Below, piece after piece: positions 1 through 11,720 of a stretch of DNA of 64,000 bases. This DNA is from Larimichthys crocea (lineage: Eukaryota > Chordata > Actinopteri > Sciaenidae), in assembly GCF_000972845.2 (NCBI RefSeq), contig NC_040032.1, forward strand, positions 12,842,002 through 12,906,001, written 5' to 3'. Both the position numbers and the translations under genes were made by a program. The notes under the pieces are model-generated. The model ran no database searches and was not told the origin of the DNA. It saw only the letters and a program-made list of their open reading frames with translations. Every line of letters starts with the position of its first letter. Position 1 is the stretch's first letter.

Positions 1-559
1 TCAGAAAAAAGATCAAGCCCGCCTGTGGCTCTTTTTTCTTTTCTCTCCCAGAAGAAGTCGCTTTTCATTCAAATGTAATCATCACCGCGCAGTAATATGA
101 CCTTCATGGCTGCATGTTAAAAGGAGCAAAAACAAAGCATCCAGCTCCTTCAGTCCCTGTGGCCATTCCAGAGTATACAAAGGGATCATAGAGACAAGCA
201 AAAACCACTGAATGAATTCAAAGCATTGCAGAATAATGGTCCTTTCACTCTGCACAGAAATGTAAATGCACATGCAGTGCATATGTGTCAAACGCTGCTA
301 CAGTTTCTGAGATTTCTACACTGTGTTTGACATACTGTGTCTTTGATTGACATTTGCCACCGATACATCATAATATCCTAGCAACCACAGAATAAACATC
401 AATCACAGAAAGGGGAAAATCACCCTCACGTCCAACACATGCAACAATGCCACTAGTTTTTGCATTTTCTTCTGAAAATTTTTCTGCCTTAGCTCAATTC
501 CCTGCTACATTAACCTCATTATCCTTTGAACCTTTTCACTGTTAATGCCAAATGCAATT

Positions 560-830
560 TGTATTCTGAGGCCAGGCAAAAAGCTCTAAACTGATTATCC
601 AAATTTGAACCGTGGCAGTCCTAGATATTGTTGAGTCTGAAAGGGCCATCTAGCTGGTGAATGGGCTTCTCATATGCCTTCTGAGTTTCATGACACAATG
701 TTGCGTCTGCTTTGCAAGGGATAAATTAAGCGTGTGAAAGTCTAAGCAAAGCCCTCATTTTCCAGTTAATCAAATCTTCCCCTAATCAAATTAGCGCACA
801 TAATTCCTCTGGATGCGTGGTACAAAAACA
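560..830. promoter_or_regulatory. Candidate conserved noncoding element
   Basis: Non-repetitive block with the word TAATCAAAT twice (767-775 and 783-791), 16 bp apart start to start, next to ATAAATTAAGCG. TAATCA/ATCAAA resemble homeodomain and TCF/LEF-type words. No open frame of note. Judged by texture only. Confidence 0.35.
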
Positions 831-1019
831 GCATTATCCCCTCTCCGGAGCTGAAAGGCAGGGAATCAGCGTGGTGCCTCTCTCTCCTCTGCATGAGCGG
901 CCCTCAATGGAAGAGGAGGGCCGGGGGTGAGGTGGGGGGTGAAGGAGACCAGGGGCGAAGGGGGAGGGCACGGCTCTTCCCAGTGGCCTAACAGAGAAAG
1001 GCAAGGCCGGGGTAAACTT

Positions 1020-1920
1020 TGGCAGCATTTAAGTTCCCAGCTCATTAAAAAGCCTGGCTCAGTGGCCACCTCCAGGGAGCACTGGAGCGTTGGCTAATGA
1101 GGTACTTGTTTAATTTTCTTTCAAAGGGCTGGACATCTGTGACACCCCACCGCCGCCACCTCCTCCCTCCCTCCAAACCCCACACTCCCTCCCATTTCTC
1201 CCCTCAGCCTTCAACCCCCATGCCTCATCTTTTTTTCTTCTTCAAACCCCACACAAAGCCCATCTATCAATAGGCCGCAGGGCTCTCTCTGGTTTGATGA
1301 AGTGTCTCTCATTGAATAAGGCAGATAATACATTTGGAGGAGTGCAGAACAATCGCCATTAACTCTGATCTCTCCCTCTGAACAGTCAAAGCCCATCATG
1401 GAAATTCAATAGTGGTCAAGCTAAATGGATAAATGTTCACAGTCCACCGTAACGTTCTAATTGATTTCCCTTCATGAGATAATCCACTCTTCTCAATAGT
1501 GGTCCTTGCCACTCCCTATCACCCCTGCCACCCCCTCTGTGGAGAAACTGCAGACATCTCACGACTGAGAAAAAAAGGGGGGGAATAGCTGAATAGGTAT
1601 GTATTCATCTATTTGAGGAGTGGCAGGTTCATCTCCTCATTTTGATGTAGTGGAGAGGCCGGAGTCTATTTTCTATGACCTGCCAACCTCTGCCACACTG
1701 ACCTTATGTGAGGCTCGGTCTCCATATCCGAGCCCCATAACACCTCAAGAGACATTAAAAGGCACCTATCTCTCCATCGGTCTCTGTAATTGGAATTCAA
1801 AGCAGCTAGTGCAGCGTCTCTCTTCATTGGGCACTTCCACTTATTTCATAATGCGTCTCGATTCTTTCATTATGAGAGCTGTCTGACTCATATTTGCACC
1901 TTGATGCCCTCCTAATGTCT
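1020..1920. promoter_or_regulatory. Candidate conserved noncoding cluster
   Basis: Two unique-looking segments (1020-1140 and 1660-1920) around pyrimidine-rich filler. The right segment has GTAATTGGAATTC and an 8-bp inverted pair TCATAATG (1846-1853) and CATTATGA (1868-1875). The left has CTAATGAGG and TTTAATTTTC next to GC-richer words. The short open frames inside look accidental. Confidence 0.4.
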
Positions 1921-4900
1921 AAGAACAGACCGGAATACAAATGCGCTCTTTCTGCCGCCTGCATTTTCCTTCTCTGCTTCATCCGCAGTCCTTCCGTGCG
2001 ATCTTCAGCTAACTACTAATCTTAAGGAAGGATGAACTCGTCGCGGAGGAAGCGAGAAAAGGGAGAGGAAGATGATGAAGCGAGCATGTCAGAAACTCGT
2101 CGGGAGCCAGTTAAAAAGGCCCCCATGAAAACATTTGTCAATTTACACAATGTAAACAGGCTGTAACAATGTGTGTTGGGGTCAGCGGGTCAAACCCATG
2201 GATCATGCATCAGCTGGCACGTGGTTATTGTTCCGCTCAGCCTGTCAAAGCAGGGGCAGAGGGTGTGAGCGTGAGTGTGTGTGACAGAGGGAAGATGTGC
2301 CGAAGAGGCGCAGAGGCCTTCGGGGTGATCATAACTAAAACACTGTGCTATTATTAGAATGCCACTAGAAAGCACCATCTGGGTTGTTTAATGAGCCTTT
2401 ACCACGGTGTTAAAAAGAGCCTCAAGTTAATTTCCTGAAACAATATGCTTATAAAAGACCGGAGCAGGTTGTAAACCAAAAGCGTTGCGCGTTTGATAAC
2501 GCACAACAATTTCTAAAACTCACAGTGTAGAAACATACAGGCGTGTACGTCAGTCAGCGAGAAGAACCTGCTGAGAAAATTTCATTTTGACCGGTGAGTT
2601 GGATCGACTTCTATTTTTCACTTATTAAAAAGATAGCAGCCACTGAAATAATTCAGCACATGCTGCTAGACACTGAAATCACTTTGTGACTCTATCGTGT
2701 ACAGCGTGTTCGCAATGACTGCCTCAATGTTAGGAAGAACACAAAGAAGCATTCAGCTCCCTCTGATAGGAAGAAAATAAAATATGTATCAACTCCTTTG
2801 TTGTATATTTGTTAATTTCAAAATTGCAACAATCAAACTTTTATTTTCCAACCACGTTGCAAGAGAAATACAGGTTATAAAATACAAATCGCATTATCTA
2901 TCGATGCTATCTGCCCTTCATGGCCACAGTTGGTAATGTGGTGGAAACCAAATGCTACAGGGGTCTTTGACAGTGGGGGTGTCATACATGCCTTCTGGAC
3001 TGGCTCATAGTGACCCCTGGCCTCGGGTTTCACCATGCAGGCTTATTCGCCAAGTGTCCTCGCCTGCAGCAATGTGGAGCAGCAGCAGACATCCGGACGG
3101 AGATTCTAGGCCACGGAGGCGGAGGTTAGCACTGGGGTGATGGCATGAGGGCAAGGGTGTGGGGTGATGTTATCTGTATCCCTCTGACAGCCTACGGGGC
3201 TTTCCATCAAGTGGGTTGGTGGCTCATATGGGTCAGACTGTGGACTGGAGGAATGCGATTTAAAGCAAAAGGTGCAATGCGCACTGTGTGTATAACTGTC
3301 TCCTTAAAATGGACGAGGATAGTATGAGTGATAAGACAAGAAGACAGGTTTTTAAATAAAATCCCAGTTAAACCCAGTGGGGCGAGAAAATCTTGAGATC
3401 GATGTCTGCACACCTACATGTTGCTGCACTTGTCAAACACTAAGTATACTCTAAGCAACTTTGAGCAAAGAAAAACACTTGTCTGCCATGTTTCTGAGTA
3501 TATCCGATGGAGTTGTCAGCAATTATATTGTGTCGAGAAAGTATAAACCCATCAGTCAAGTTAACAAAAGGTCAGTGGCTCCCAGACTGCAGTGTATAGC
3601 CTACAGTATATCCCTGTCTGAGCGGGGGATGTTAGACCACTACCATGCTTGATCAGGGCATTGCCTTCAGCTAGACTGCTGCCCAGAGCCAACCTTGGTG
3701 GTGGTGGTGGGAGGAGATCAGTTTGTGTTTTTTTGGGGGCTTGAGGGGTGGTAAAATTGGTTCCTGGAAACCTGCCAACGTTTCGACTGACTCATCAGCA
3801 AGGACCTAGGAGGAGACCTCGAGACAGACAGAGCGTTCTTCCTCTCATGCCTCAGATCTCCCTAGGTGTGGGGTTAAGCCTTGCCAGATTGTTGTACTGT
3901 GTTTTGATGCCTCTTCTTTCCAAATCTCCTGTAGGCATCATGTAGGCAATCATGCATGACACAGCCTGAGGCACAGACACGTGGGTCCAGCGCTGGCCCA
4001 TAAGCCCTTGGAATCCATGTCTGTGTTTGAGCAGACTTTATTGGAGCAGACACGACAGGAAGGTCTTGTCAGATACCTCAGGAAAAAAAACAGATGCCGC
4101 ATGAAAACAAAACACTGTCCAAAACAAAGCTAACCACTTGCGCAGAGATGTATTAAAGATGCATTACAGTAACATTGTGGTCGAAAAGTTGGCAAGGTAG
4201 GGACCGAAAGCCACAACGCTGAGTTTCAGAAAAATATGTCCTCAATTATGTCCGACCGAAGCCAATAATCAAACAACCTCAAACACGTCATTTCATATTT
4301 GTCTTTTTTCATAGTGAGTGACAGGCAGAACAATCAAATTAAGTTCCTCTCAGCAAACCCACAAGTGTAATTATGCACTAAGTAGGAACAAATCAACACA
4401 CGCAGTGCAGTCGTATAGTAATATTGACACACAGTACTTACTGAAGTGAGAGTGAATAGGACTTAATAGGCTCTGAAAGGAACAGTTGTCTTTTCCACTG
4501 TCAGTTTCAATTAGTAATTGGAGGAACAAGCCTCTTTTCATGACTAAGAATGATAATTAAAATCTGTTCAAAAAAACTTTTGTTGCTATTGTGATTTGTT
4601 AATGACATTTCCTTTTTAAGGACTCTTTGTTTCTAATTTTGTCACATCTCATTTGAATTCTTATGTTTCAGGTTTAGACTGTTTGTAGTATGGTGCCGAT
4701 GACGAGTATAAAAAGAATAAAACAAGTCTTGTTTTAGAGATTAGGGGTTAGAATCAGTACAGAAACAGAACATGGCGGCAGCAGCTCAGATCCTTACAAT
4801 GACACTGATGCCACTGATGACAAGTGTTGTAGCTCTATGCTGGGAAAATTGTGTTTGATGTAACACTCGAACAAGCCATCGGTAATGCCATTTCCAATAA

Positions 4901-7900
4901 TCTGATGGAGTGAGATGATAATGTGACACTGTGCACTGCCCGAGCTCTAGACAGTGTTCAATTCACTTTAGCAAAGAGACTGAGGCAACAAGAGCCGCTT
5001 GTGGCCTGAGCCACTGGAGGACTGGAATAAAAAACAAGCGCAGTATGGAGTGCATAGAGTGATACATGCTGGTGGAACGTGTAGACAAAACATGTGTGTA
5101 GATATGTCTAATTCAATGAAGAAACAATGGATGTGGACAGGCTGACAAGTTTCCATGCTTTATGCTTTTTTTCTGCGACTTGGAGGTCATGGGAAATGTA
5201 TACTTGCTTGTCATTTTTCCACCACTGTAATCCATTTTGCTGGCATTGATCAGCGAAGGACGAAAATTGTGGACTGCAACCTTTGAAACCTCAAGAGTGT
5301 TTCATAACCAGTGTAAAAATGTAAAGAAACCTTCACACAAATCACTTTCAATTCATTTTTTTAGTTAATGTAGTTTATAGTTAATGGAATCATTTCTAAT
5401 GTTAGATATGTTCAGATTAGCAGGACTCGGGTCCATACATGTATCTACTGCACCATCCTCTTGGAAAAAAACAGTAAGATTCACAGGAGAATCACTAAAT
5501 AAACACGGCAGCGATTGGTTCCATGTGAATAAATACCCATCCTGTGAAGCAATGGAGGTAATCTTTCACTATACACAAAGTTAGGTCAATGCCTTTGAAA
5601 CAACAGCCCACCATGTGTACCTGACAGGCTCTGAGGGTTTCAGTGGCTTGTCGGCAGGATAATTTGCCATCTGTACAGGGGTACGTCGCTTAGCTGTGTT
5701 GTTCCCGCTGTTTAACGTAGCCACTAATTGCAATGACACAGAGATCTCAGGGTTTCTTCAAACACTGCACTAGACCGGGAGAATGTCTTTCAAATGTCAT
5801 CTGCATTAGCCGAATTGCTTTGCAGTACCTGTTGTTGTGACACAGATCATTGTGAACATGTGTTTACATATGCAGCTGTGTTTACAATATAAATGTAGCG
5901 TGCTAATTGGTTAACCATCCGAGCACTGTATGTTTACACACAATACTCAGTGGCAATAAGTCACAAAACATAAAAGACATAAAAGACCAATTCACATCAT
6001 TTTAAATACAAGCGCAAGGATTCTCAGCTCTTATCCTACTTTTAAAGATGACTTATAATTGAAGATAGTCATTTCTGCTTCAGTCCAAACGTTTTATACA
6101 GATTATATAAATGCAGTTTACCTGTCTTTAACTGTCTTACCAACATGGAAAGTTGGCCACAGTGACAGGGGAGCGTAGTGGCGTGATGAATCAACCAGCG
6201 GGTGCGATCATTTCAAAATTCCCCTGGCAGATGTGGTTGTGTGCGCGTCTTTGATTAACTTCATTAATATACATGCCTCGCTCTGATACACAGGCAGTGG
6301 CATATGGTAAAAAGCAGGAACAGGAAAGAAGTGATTTGCTGTTTGCTCTGGAAAACAAACAAGCCAACAGGTCCTAGCAGATGGCGCTGTGTGCGATGCT
6401 GGTGGGAGGCAATGTGCTGCATCGGTGCTGCCGCCAAGCAGGAGCTCTCCTGTGGATGAAGAGAAGTCTGACTATCGCCCTCGGCCTGCCGCACGGTAAA
6501 CAAATAAAGCGTCCTTCTGCTTTCCTGTGTGTTGAGCTTTTTATCCCACGTTGATCTTACCTCCTGATTTCAAAGCGCAAGAAAAAAAAAAAGAGCGCTT
6601 GTTTTTTGGCAAGTTAAAGGGCTCTAGGCCCGATGCTCTTCAGAAAGCAGCTTAAAGAAGAAATGTGTTTAATAATGGCTTGTTTGTGTGCAGCTCTCAT
6701 CTCCCTCTTTGCTGCCTTCGTCTTCCCTCAGCATGCCTGCGAGCGCACTTTCCACTTTGTTCCCATTTAAATAGGAAAGTTGGCGCCTCATTTACATTGA
6801 TAATAGATGTTGGTTATGCATCAGCGAGAAATCACGGTTTTAACGGGTTTGTACTGCTTCCTTTTATACCACATGTATCGCACAGGGTACTACCAAAACA
6901 ACTAATAATATGCGAGGTAATATTCATGTAACATGTATATTGAATGAAGGTATGGTGTGCTATCAGGTTACATCCTCCCTTGCCTTTCCTGGCAAGGAAA
7001 AAACTAAGAGCAGAAATCTATAAGTGAACACCCCATCGCCACCAGTGTTTTCTCTTTATGTAGGTTAATGTCATTGGCTATTTATGGTAGCCACTTCATG
7101 ATCAGTGACCACAGCATCAGGGATAGTGTTCTCTACCTCAGCCCAACCAAACACAAAATGAAAAGTTTGCTTGCAGAAGAATTCTTTCATTGGAAATCAA
7201 TGATTTTACAATCTCTGCCAAGAGGCACTGAGGCTGTTTCCCGAGCTTTATTAAGTCACTGCATTGTACGCTGGTGTTTACTGTGGCAGTTTTCTGTGTG
7301 CCTCAGTAAAATAATCACTGACCAACATCAGTTCATATCAGCGAATCCTTCAGAGCCGACCAGGCTTCATAATAATCTCACATATTATACAGTCATTGGA
7401 CACTTTCATTAACTCTGCTCCAGTACAGCCATTACATTCCTACAATAAAGATTCAATGCTCAGAGCACCGGTTCGTTTGCATATATTTTGATTCAACTAC
7501 ATTTCACCTTTGTTACCCAAAGCAGAGGGTTGGCCAGGTACGTGAAAAGGATCAGAGGGAAAAGCGGGGGGAGAGAGAATAAAGTGCTTAGTTTGCCGGT
7601 TGTTCAAGAACGACTATTATCATTAGTCCCAGGTCTGTAGAGCCTGAGGCCCAGTCCTCTAATGCTCTCCCCCTTGCTTGCCAACCTGCATATACCTTGC
7701 CCCAAGCCAACACGCTCCTATAGAGCACAGACTGCGAGTATTGATGTACTGAATTATTCAAAAGAAGGGAGAATATGGTCAAATGGGTTGACAGTAGTCT
7801 TAACATGAGCGGGTCGTTGCTCTGTGGTTGGAGGTGTCACCGCCATCTGTCTGTCAAAACATACCATCAGGGAGATAAAGTAGCCAGCAGAGCAGAAGAT

Positions 7901-8103
7901 AACCGGTAGTAATGCTGTGAACTATTGGTAGACAGGACACCAAACCCCAATTATTTGGCTGAACATAAATTTCACAGAATATATAGCACATGCACCATGT
8001 GACTACACTTACATACAAGGCAGGGTGTGATGCACACATTTTTTAAATATAGGATTTAGAGGCATGCCATATTTCTATCGTCTGTATATAGAAAATCCTC
8101 ATT
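1921..8103. other. Intron without recognised gene
   Basis: Mostly AT-rich unique sequence. Minor items are TATAAAAG at 2450-2457, a somewhat GC-richer stretch at 2940-3250, a possible retroelement-like scrap near 3748-3840, a weak exon-like site at 4442-4472, and a conserved-looking bit at 6180-6275 (GATTAACTTCATTAATATAC). A small inverted repeat CCTTGCC/GGCAAGG lies near 6977-6996. Nothing else could be assigned. Confidence 0.4.
4442..4472 (-). other. Possible cryptic 31-nt exon (weak)
   Basis: On the minus strand TTCCTTTCAG is followed after 31 nt by GTAAGTAC, giving a plausible acceptor and a strong donor. The length is not a multiple of three, so inclusion would shift the auts2 frame. 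The encoded residues do not resemble AUTS2. This may be chance; only RNA evidence would settle it. Confidence 0.12.
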
Positions 8104-8232
8104 CAAACAACAAGCACAACTATTCCTATTTTCAATTGATTATACCCTAATAAAAAAAAACATATTTATGGATATTATATTATAATGCTGCCATATACTG
8201 TAAATAGAACCCACTAAATCTGACACACTGGG
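8104..8232 (+). repeat. GGTCCA-family MITE-like repeat, 3' fragment
   Basis: Shares the stretch ATTATA-C-CTAATAAAAA-CATA-TTATG-ATA-TATAT with the right half of the copy at 48322-48641 and ends in a decayed terminal repeat (CTAAATCTGACACACTGG). The left end of the element is missing. Confidence 0.7.
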
Positions 8233-8294
8233 CATCTAATGTGTTTTCTTTGGACTTCAGCATAATGTATTTGTACCAAAACAATGACCATGGC

Positions 8295-8376
8295 CTTTCA
8301 GCTTTAAGTTAAGGGTGTTTACATTCATATGGATTCTTTCAGCTTTAAGTTAAGGGTGTTTACATTCATATGGATT
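8295..8376. repeat. Perfect 41-bp tandem duplication (two units)
   Basis: The unit beginning CTTTCAGCTTTAAGTTAAGG and ending TTCATATGGATT occurs twice in direct succession (8295-8335 and 8336-8376) with no visible difference. Perfect identity implies a recent duplication or an assembly artefact. It lies just right of a repeat fragment and contains no coding signal. Confidence 0.95.
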
Positions 8377-10179
8377 AAGTCGAAAAATATGAATACCCTG
8401 AAAACTACGTGCATTTAGTCAACGTTCAATTTAAAATCCATTAGAAAGTGCGTCACAGTCTAAATAATTGTATACTACATTTATACAGGTATGCATTAGT
8501 CATTAGTTATCTGGGTGTTAGCATATGTTTTCATGATTTCTTTAGTAATTTACTTCATTTTTACTAATGCTGCAGCGGTTTGGACACTTTGGAGCTCTGC
8601 TGGTTGTCTCCAGTTACTAAAAAATTGTGGCTTAAATGTCTTACCTCCTTTAAAGCTGACAACTTTAGACATGGAACATGGTGTAACCCATATTTGTAAC
8701 AGAGTGTGCAATTAAAATTCAACATCTTTGTTGTCCTTTTCCTTCAGATGTTAACATCATCTACTACATTATATTTTGACACAAACTTCTTTGTCACTAT
8801 TTTTACATCGCTATTATTTCGATGAATGTATCGGTCAATGGTCTGTGTTGCATGTATATATGTATTGAGAGGTTTATGTGTGGATAAATTGAGGGATGTT
8901 GGAAAGTTACACATATCATCTTATTAGGTTTACTATTATTATGTCATGGCTGTCAGTGGAAGGAATCAGGTGGGGTAAATAGAAGGATCTGGGAGATTGG
9001 GATGGGTGTTGGGAGGATTTGGGGAGACAGCAGCAGAAATGATCTGCAGGTCTATTTATAGCATGATGCAATCAGGTCATGCAGGTCTTCCACATAACTG
9101 TCATGCATCTACCTGGATTTATACTCACAAAACTAAAAGAATACTACTGCATATTAAGAAATATTTGACAAGATCTGATCTTACTATCACTATTAACGTG
9201 TAATCTAAATGTAAAGTGTTTTAATATCTATATTTCCTAAAAGATAGACTATTGAAAGCTGGGAAATGTAAAGCAGATGTTCCTTCATATAATACATTTG
9301 CTGAATATTAATGTATACATATTTAAGGCTAAACTGGTATCTGAGGCAGATAAAAGCGGGACCAACCACAGAACCTTCACATCACTACTTCAATCTCGGG
9401 CCCAAGCATGCATGAAATGAGGATCTTTCGAACCTTAGGACTAGATCACTAGTGAGTTATGCTGATGAATATAGTGCATGTTTATATGAATATGGTATGT
9501 TTAAAAGCAGAGGTGAGGATTAACCGATTCATCGCATCATTATCTTCTACAGTACTGGACACATTTAAAGAGGAGGCTGATGGAAATAATGGGCTGCTGC
9601 TGAGGAAAACACAGTGGTGTCCCTCCTCACTCAGCAGCTAGTCCATGTATCAATCATATGGAAATACAGTATATTAATCTGCTGTTTTAAAGGGGGTCTG
9701 TGTTGTTTTGTTTGACTGTTTCTGTATTACAGCTGGACAATTAGTTTTTTCATCATCCGAATCATCGGTTGTTGTTCATTCAATTGAATGGTTTGGTGAC
9801 CTCTTCCATATACAGTATGTTGCAAATGACTTGTGAACAATGCACAGATACGTTTTATAGTCTTATTTTTACATAATGGGGCTGCTTTCTTTCTCTGAAC
9901 TCCTTCAAGTACAAATACTTGAAAGGATGATCTCATTTTCGAGTCTCAAGTCAGCAGGATGAATGTGGTTTTCTCCAATATTTCATATTTTTTTTGCTTT
10001 AAACTGTCTCCTTTTGATGGGCTTTGAGTGGTTTTTGTTTTATGTATGGTCGGGTGGAATTCATGCATAAGAAAAAGCTTTCACAGGCTTTTATGTTTCC
10101 TGCATGTTCGATATCCAAGGCTGCGATTAAGATGCAGTTTCTCTTGTCTGGAACATTGATAGTGGTAATTTAATCATTT
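8377..10179. other. AT-rich intron, nothing recognised
   Basis: Unique AT-rich sequence with only short chance open frames. No repeat family, RNA gene or clear regulatory cluster was recognised. Confidence 0.4.
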
Positions 10180-11000
10180 GCACTTAAGACTGACTATCAT
10201 CACCTTGCACTTATATCAATTAACATACAGCTCTTGCGAATGTTAATGATTAAGAAAGTTGGAGGCGCTGATTAAAATATTTCCCCTTGATTAGTGAACG
10301 GTAAACAACGTAGCGCAGGGTACTGCTGATGAACGCGTCGCTGCAATCAGTCGCTGACAGAGGAGGATTGATAGAAATAGAGAAAAAACGCAGGGAGGGA
10401 GGGAGGGAGGGAAAAAAAAAAGAGCAGGAGTCACAAAACTGAAGGTTTGGAGTCCATAATTAGGCAGCAGTTTTTCCTTTCTAACCATTTTCCCAAAAGA
10501 AAAGAAGCCTGACTACTTAATTGGAGGAATCAAATTTAGTCAAGCGCCCCGTCGGCTCAAACCTACATCATTAAAGTTGCCAGCTAACAAACATCAAACA
10601 CGAGGCAGCATTAATGAAGCAGATGTATTAATTTCCCATTTATGAGCAGCTAAGCAACTCACTGCCGCTCCCTGCTCTCCCCCCCCTTCGCTCCCTTTCT
10701 CCCTCTCTGTCTCTGACAGCACTATTAATGATCTTTAATGCCCCACAGGCAGTAATAGGCCCCACTGGGAGAGCCGAAACACTGCGATTTGTATTGAGGA
10801 TTTAGACATAACGGGAGGGGGGAGAAAGGGAAAAGAGTGAGATCTTGGGGACAGCTCCGAGGCGCTTGATCAGGCCCAGGCCTCACAGGGGCGGCTGCCG
10901 CTCCAGAATAATAAATGACAGCCTCACGATTAAATCAAACCTTCTGCCCAAAAGGGCCAGAGCGGCTGATTGTCACTAACAATCGAGCTGCTTTTTTAAA
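10180..11000. promoter_or_regulatory. Candidate conserved enhancer cluster
   Basis: One of the most enhancer-like blocks. Several unique segments (10180-10340, 10500-10670, 10716-10815 and 10890-10995) are interrupted by simple purine or pyrimidine tracts. They carry TTAATGATTAAG, GCGCTGATTAAAATA, CATTAATGAAGC, CTATTAATGATC and ATAATAAATGAC, plus an inverted SOX-like pair GATTGT-5-ACAATC at 10968-10984. CpG words persist (AACGCGTCGC, GCGGCTGCCG), which suggests constraint or low methylation. No coding frame. Confidence 0.5.
10392..10411. repeat. (GGGA)n microsatellite
   Basis: About five tandem GGGA units followed by an A run, separating two conserved-looking segments. Confidence 0.9.
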
Positions 11001-11036
11001 CACCTCTGGGAAAAGAAATCAAAAGCAGACAGCACG

Positions 11037-11054
11037 AAAAAAAAAAAAAAAAAA
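11037..11054. repeat. Poly-A tract
   Basis: Eighteen consecutive A residues. No retrotransposed body was recognised before it and no target duplication was seen. Confidence 0.9.
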
Positions 11055-11439
11055 CTTCAACGACAGTCTGGCTCTCAACACCTGACAGTTAACACGCATA
11101 GGGAGAGACAGACCAGAGCCAAGTCCAGGGAATGAGGACCTGTCACTGGCAAATCTCAGGCCATACTCATTATGCCACTACCCACAATGCACCAGTCAGT
11201 GCAATTGCCATGATTCGACATCATGCATCGTTAGAGCTATTTTTGCATATGATAAGCAAATACATTTCACAGTCTAAGTGGCTATATGTTTAGGATATGC
11301 AGTACAATATCCTTTATTAAACATATGCATGCCAACCATGGCAATCTGCATCCAATATCTAATATAAGCGTATTGACAACAACTCTAAAGTAAGCTCCGT
11401 ATGAAATAAAATGACAGAACGGATAAATTTATAAACGTT

Positions 11440-11720
11440 ACAGATGCCAGACACAAGCGAGCTCTTTGTTGACGTTGTCCCTAATGCTACATGTGCACAT
11501 CTAATTATCTGGAGCCAAGGATAATCCAGATAAATTCGCCTGCACCGACATTAACCTACAAATTAGATATGCTGCACATTCCAGACCTGCAGCTCTCTGA
11601 GGCTCACCCTTGAAGACGTTTGTTTGTTTCTTCATTAAGCTCATTTACAGCTCTCCGGAGACTAATCTGGGCACTGTCTTGTTACAAGGATTTGTTTGTG
11701 AGGGAGACAAAAATGCTGGC
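11440..11720. promoter_or_regulatory. Candidate conserved element with GATA/OTX-like inverted repeat
   Basis: Repeat-free block with a perfect 9-bp inverted repeat TTATCTGGA (11505-11513) and TCCAGATAA (11525-11533) around an 11-bp spacer containing GGATAA. Each arm carries a GATA-type core, and the right junction reads GGATAATCC, an OTX/PITX-type word. Further right are ACAAATTAGATATGC and TTCATTAAGCTC. No open frame. Confidence 0.45.

Noticed and set aside
2387..2440. Minus-strand reading EALFNTVVKAH, resembling the AUTS2 stretch EKLFNTVIVNK expected in the next exon
   Set aside because: An in-frame TAA lies only a few codons upstream with no acceptor between, the residues before LFNTV do not match, and the GT donor would have to cut inside the similarity. 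Chance resemblance.
2450..2457. TATAAAAG TATA-box-like word
   Set aside because: No initiator at the right distance, no downstream exon and no GC-richer context.
3748..3840. GCCAACGTTTCGACTGACTCATCAGCAAGG, resembling tails of some fish retroelements (reverse: CTTGCTGATGAGTCAGTCGAAACG)
   Set aside because: Too short, with no adjoining body or A-rich end that I could follow; kept only as a remark.
6548..6600. T-rich tract, CAG, GAG and GTAAGAT on the minus strand, as if a 3-nt exon
   Set aside because: A 3-nt exon cannot be argued from sequence alone.
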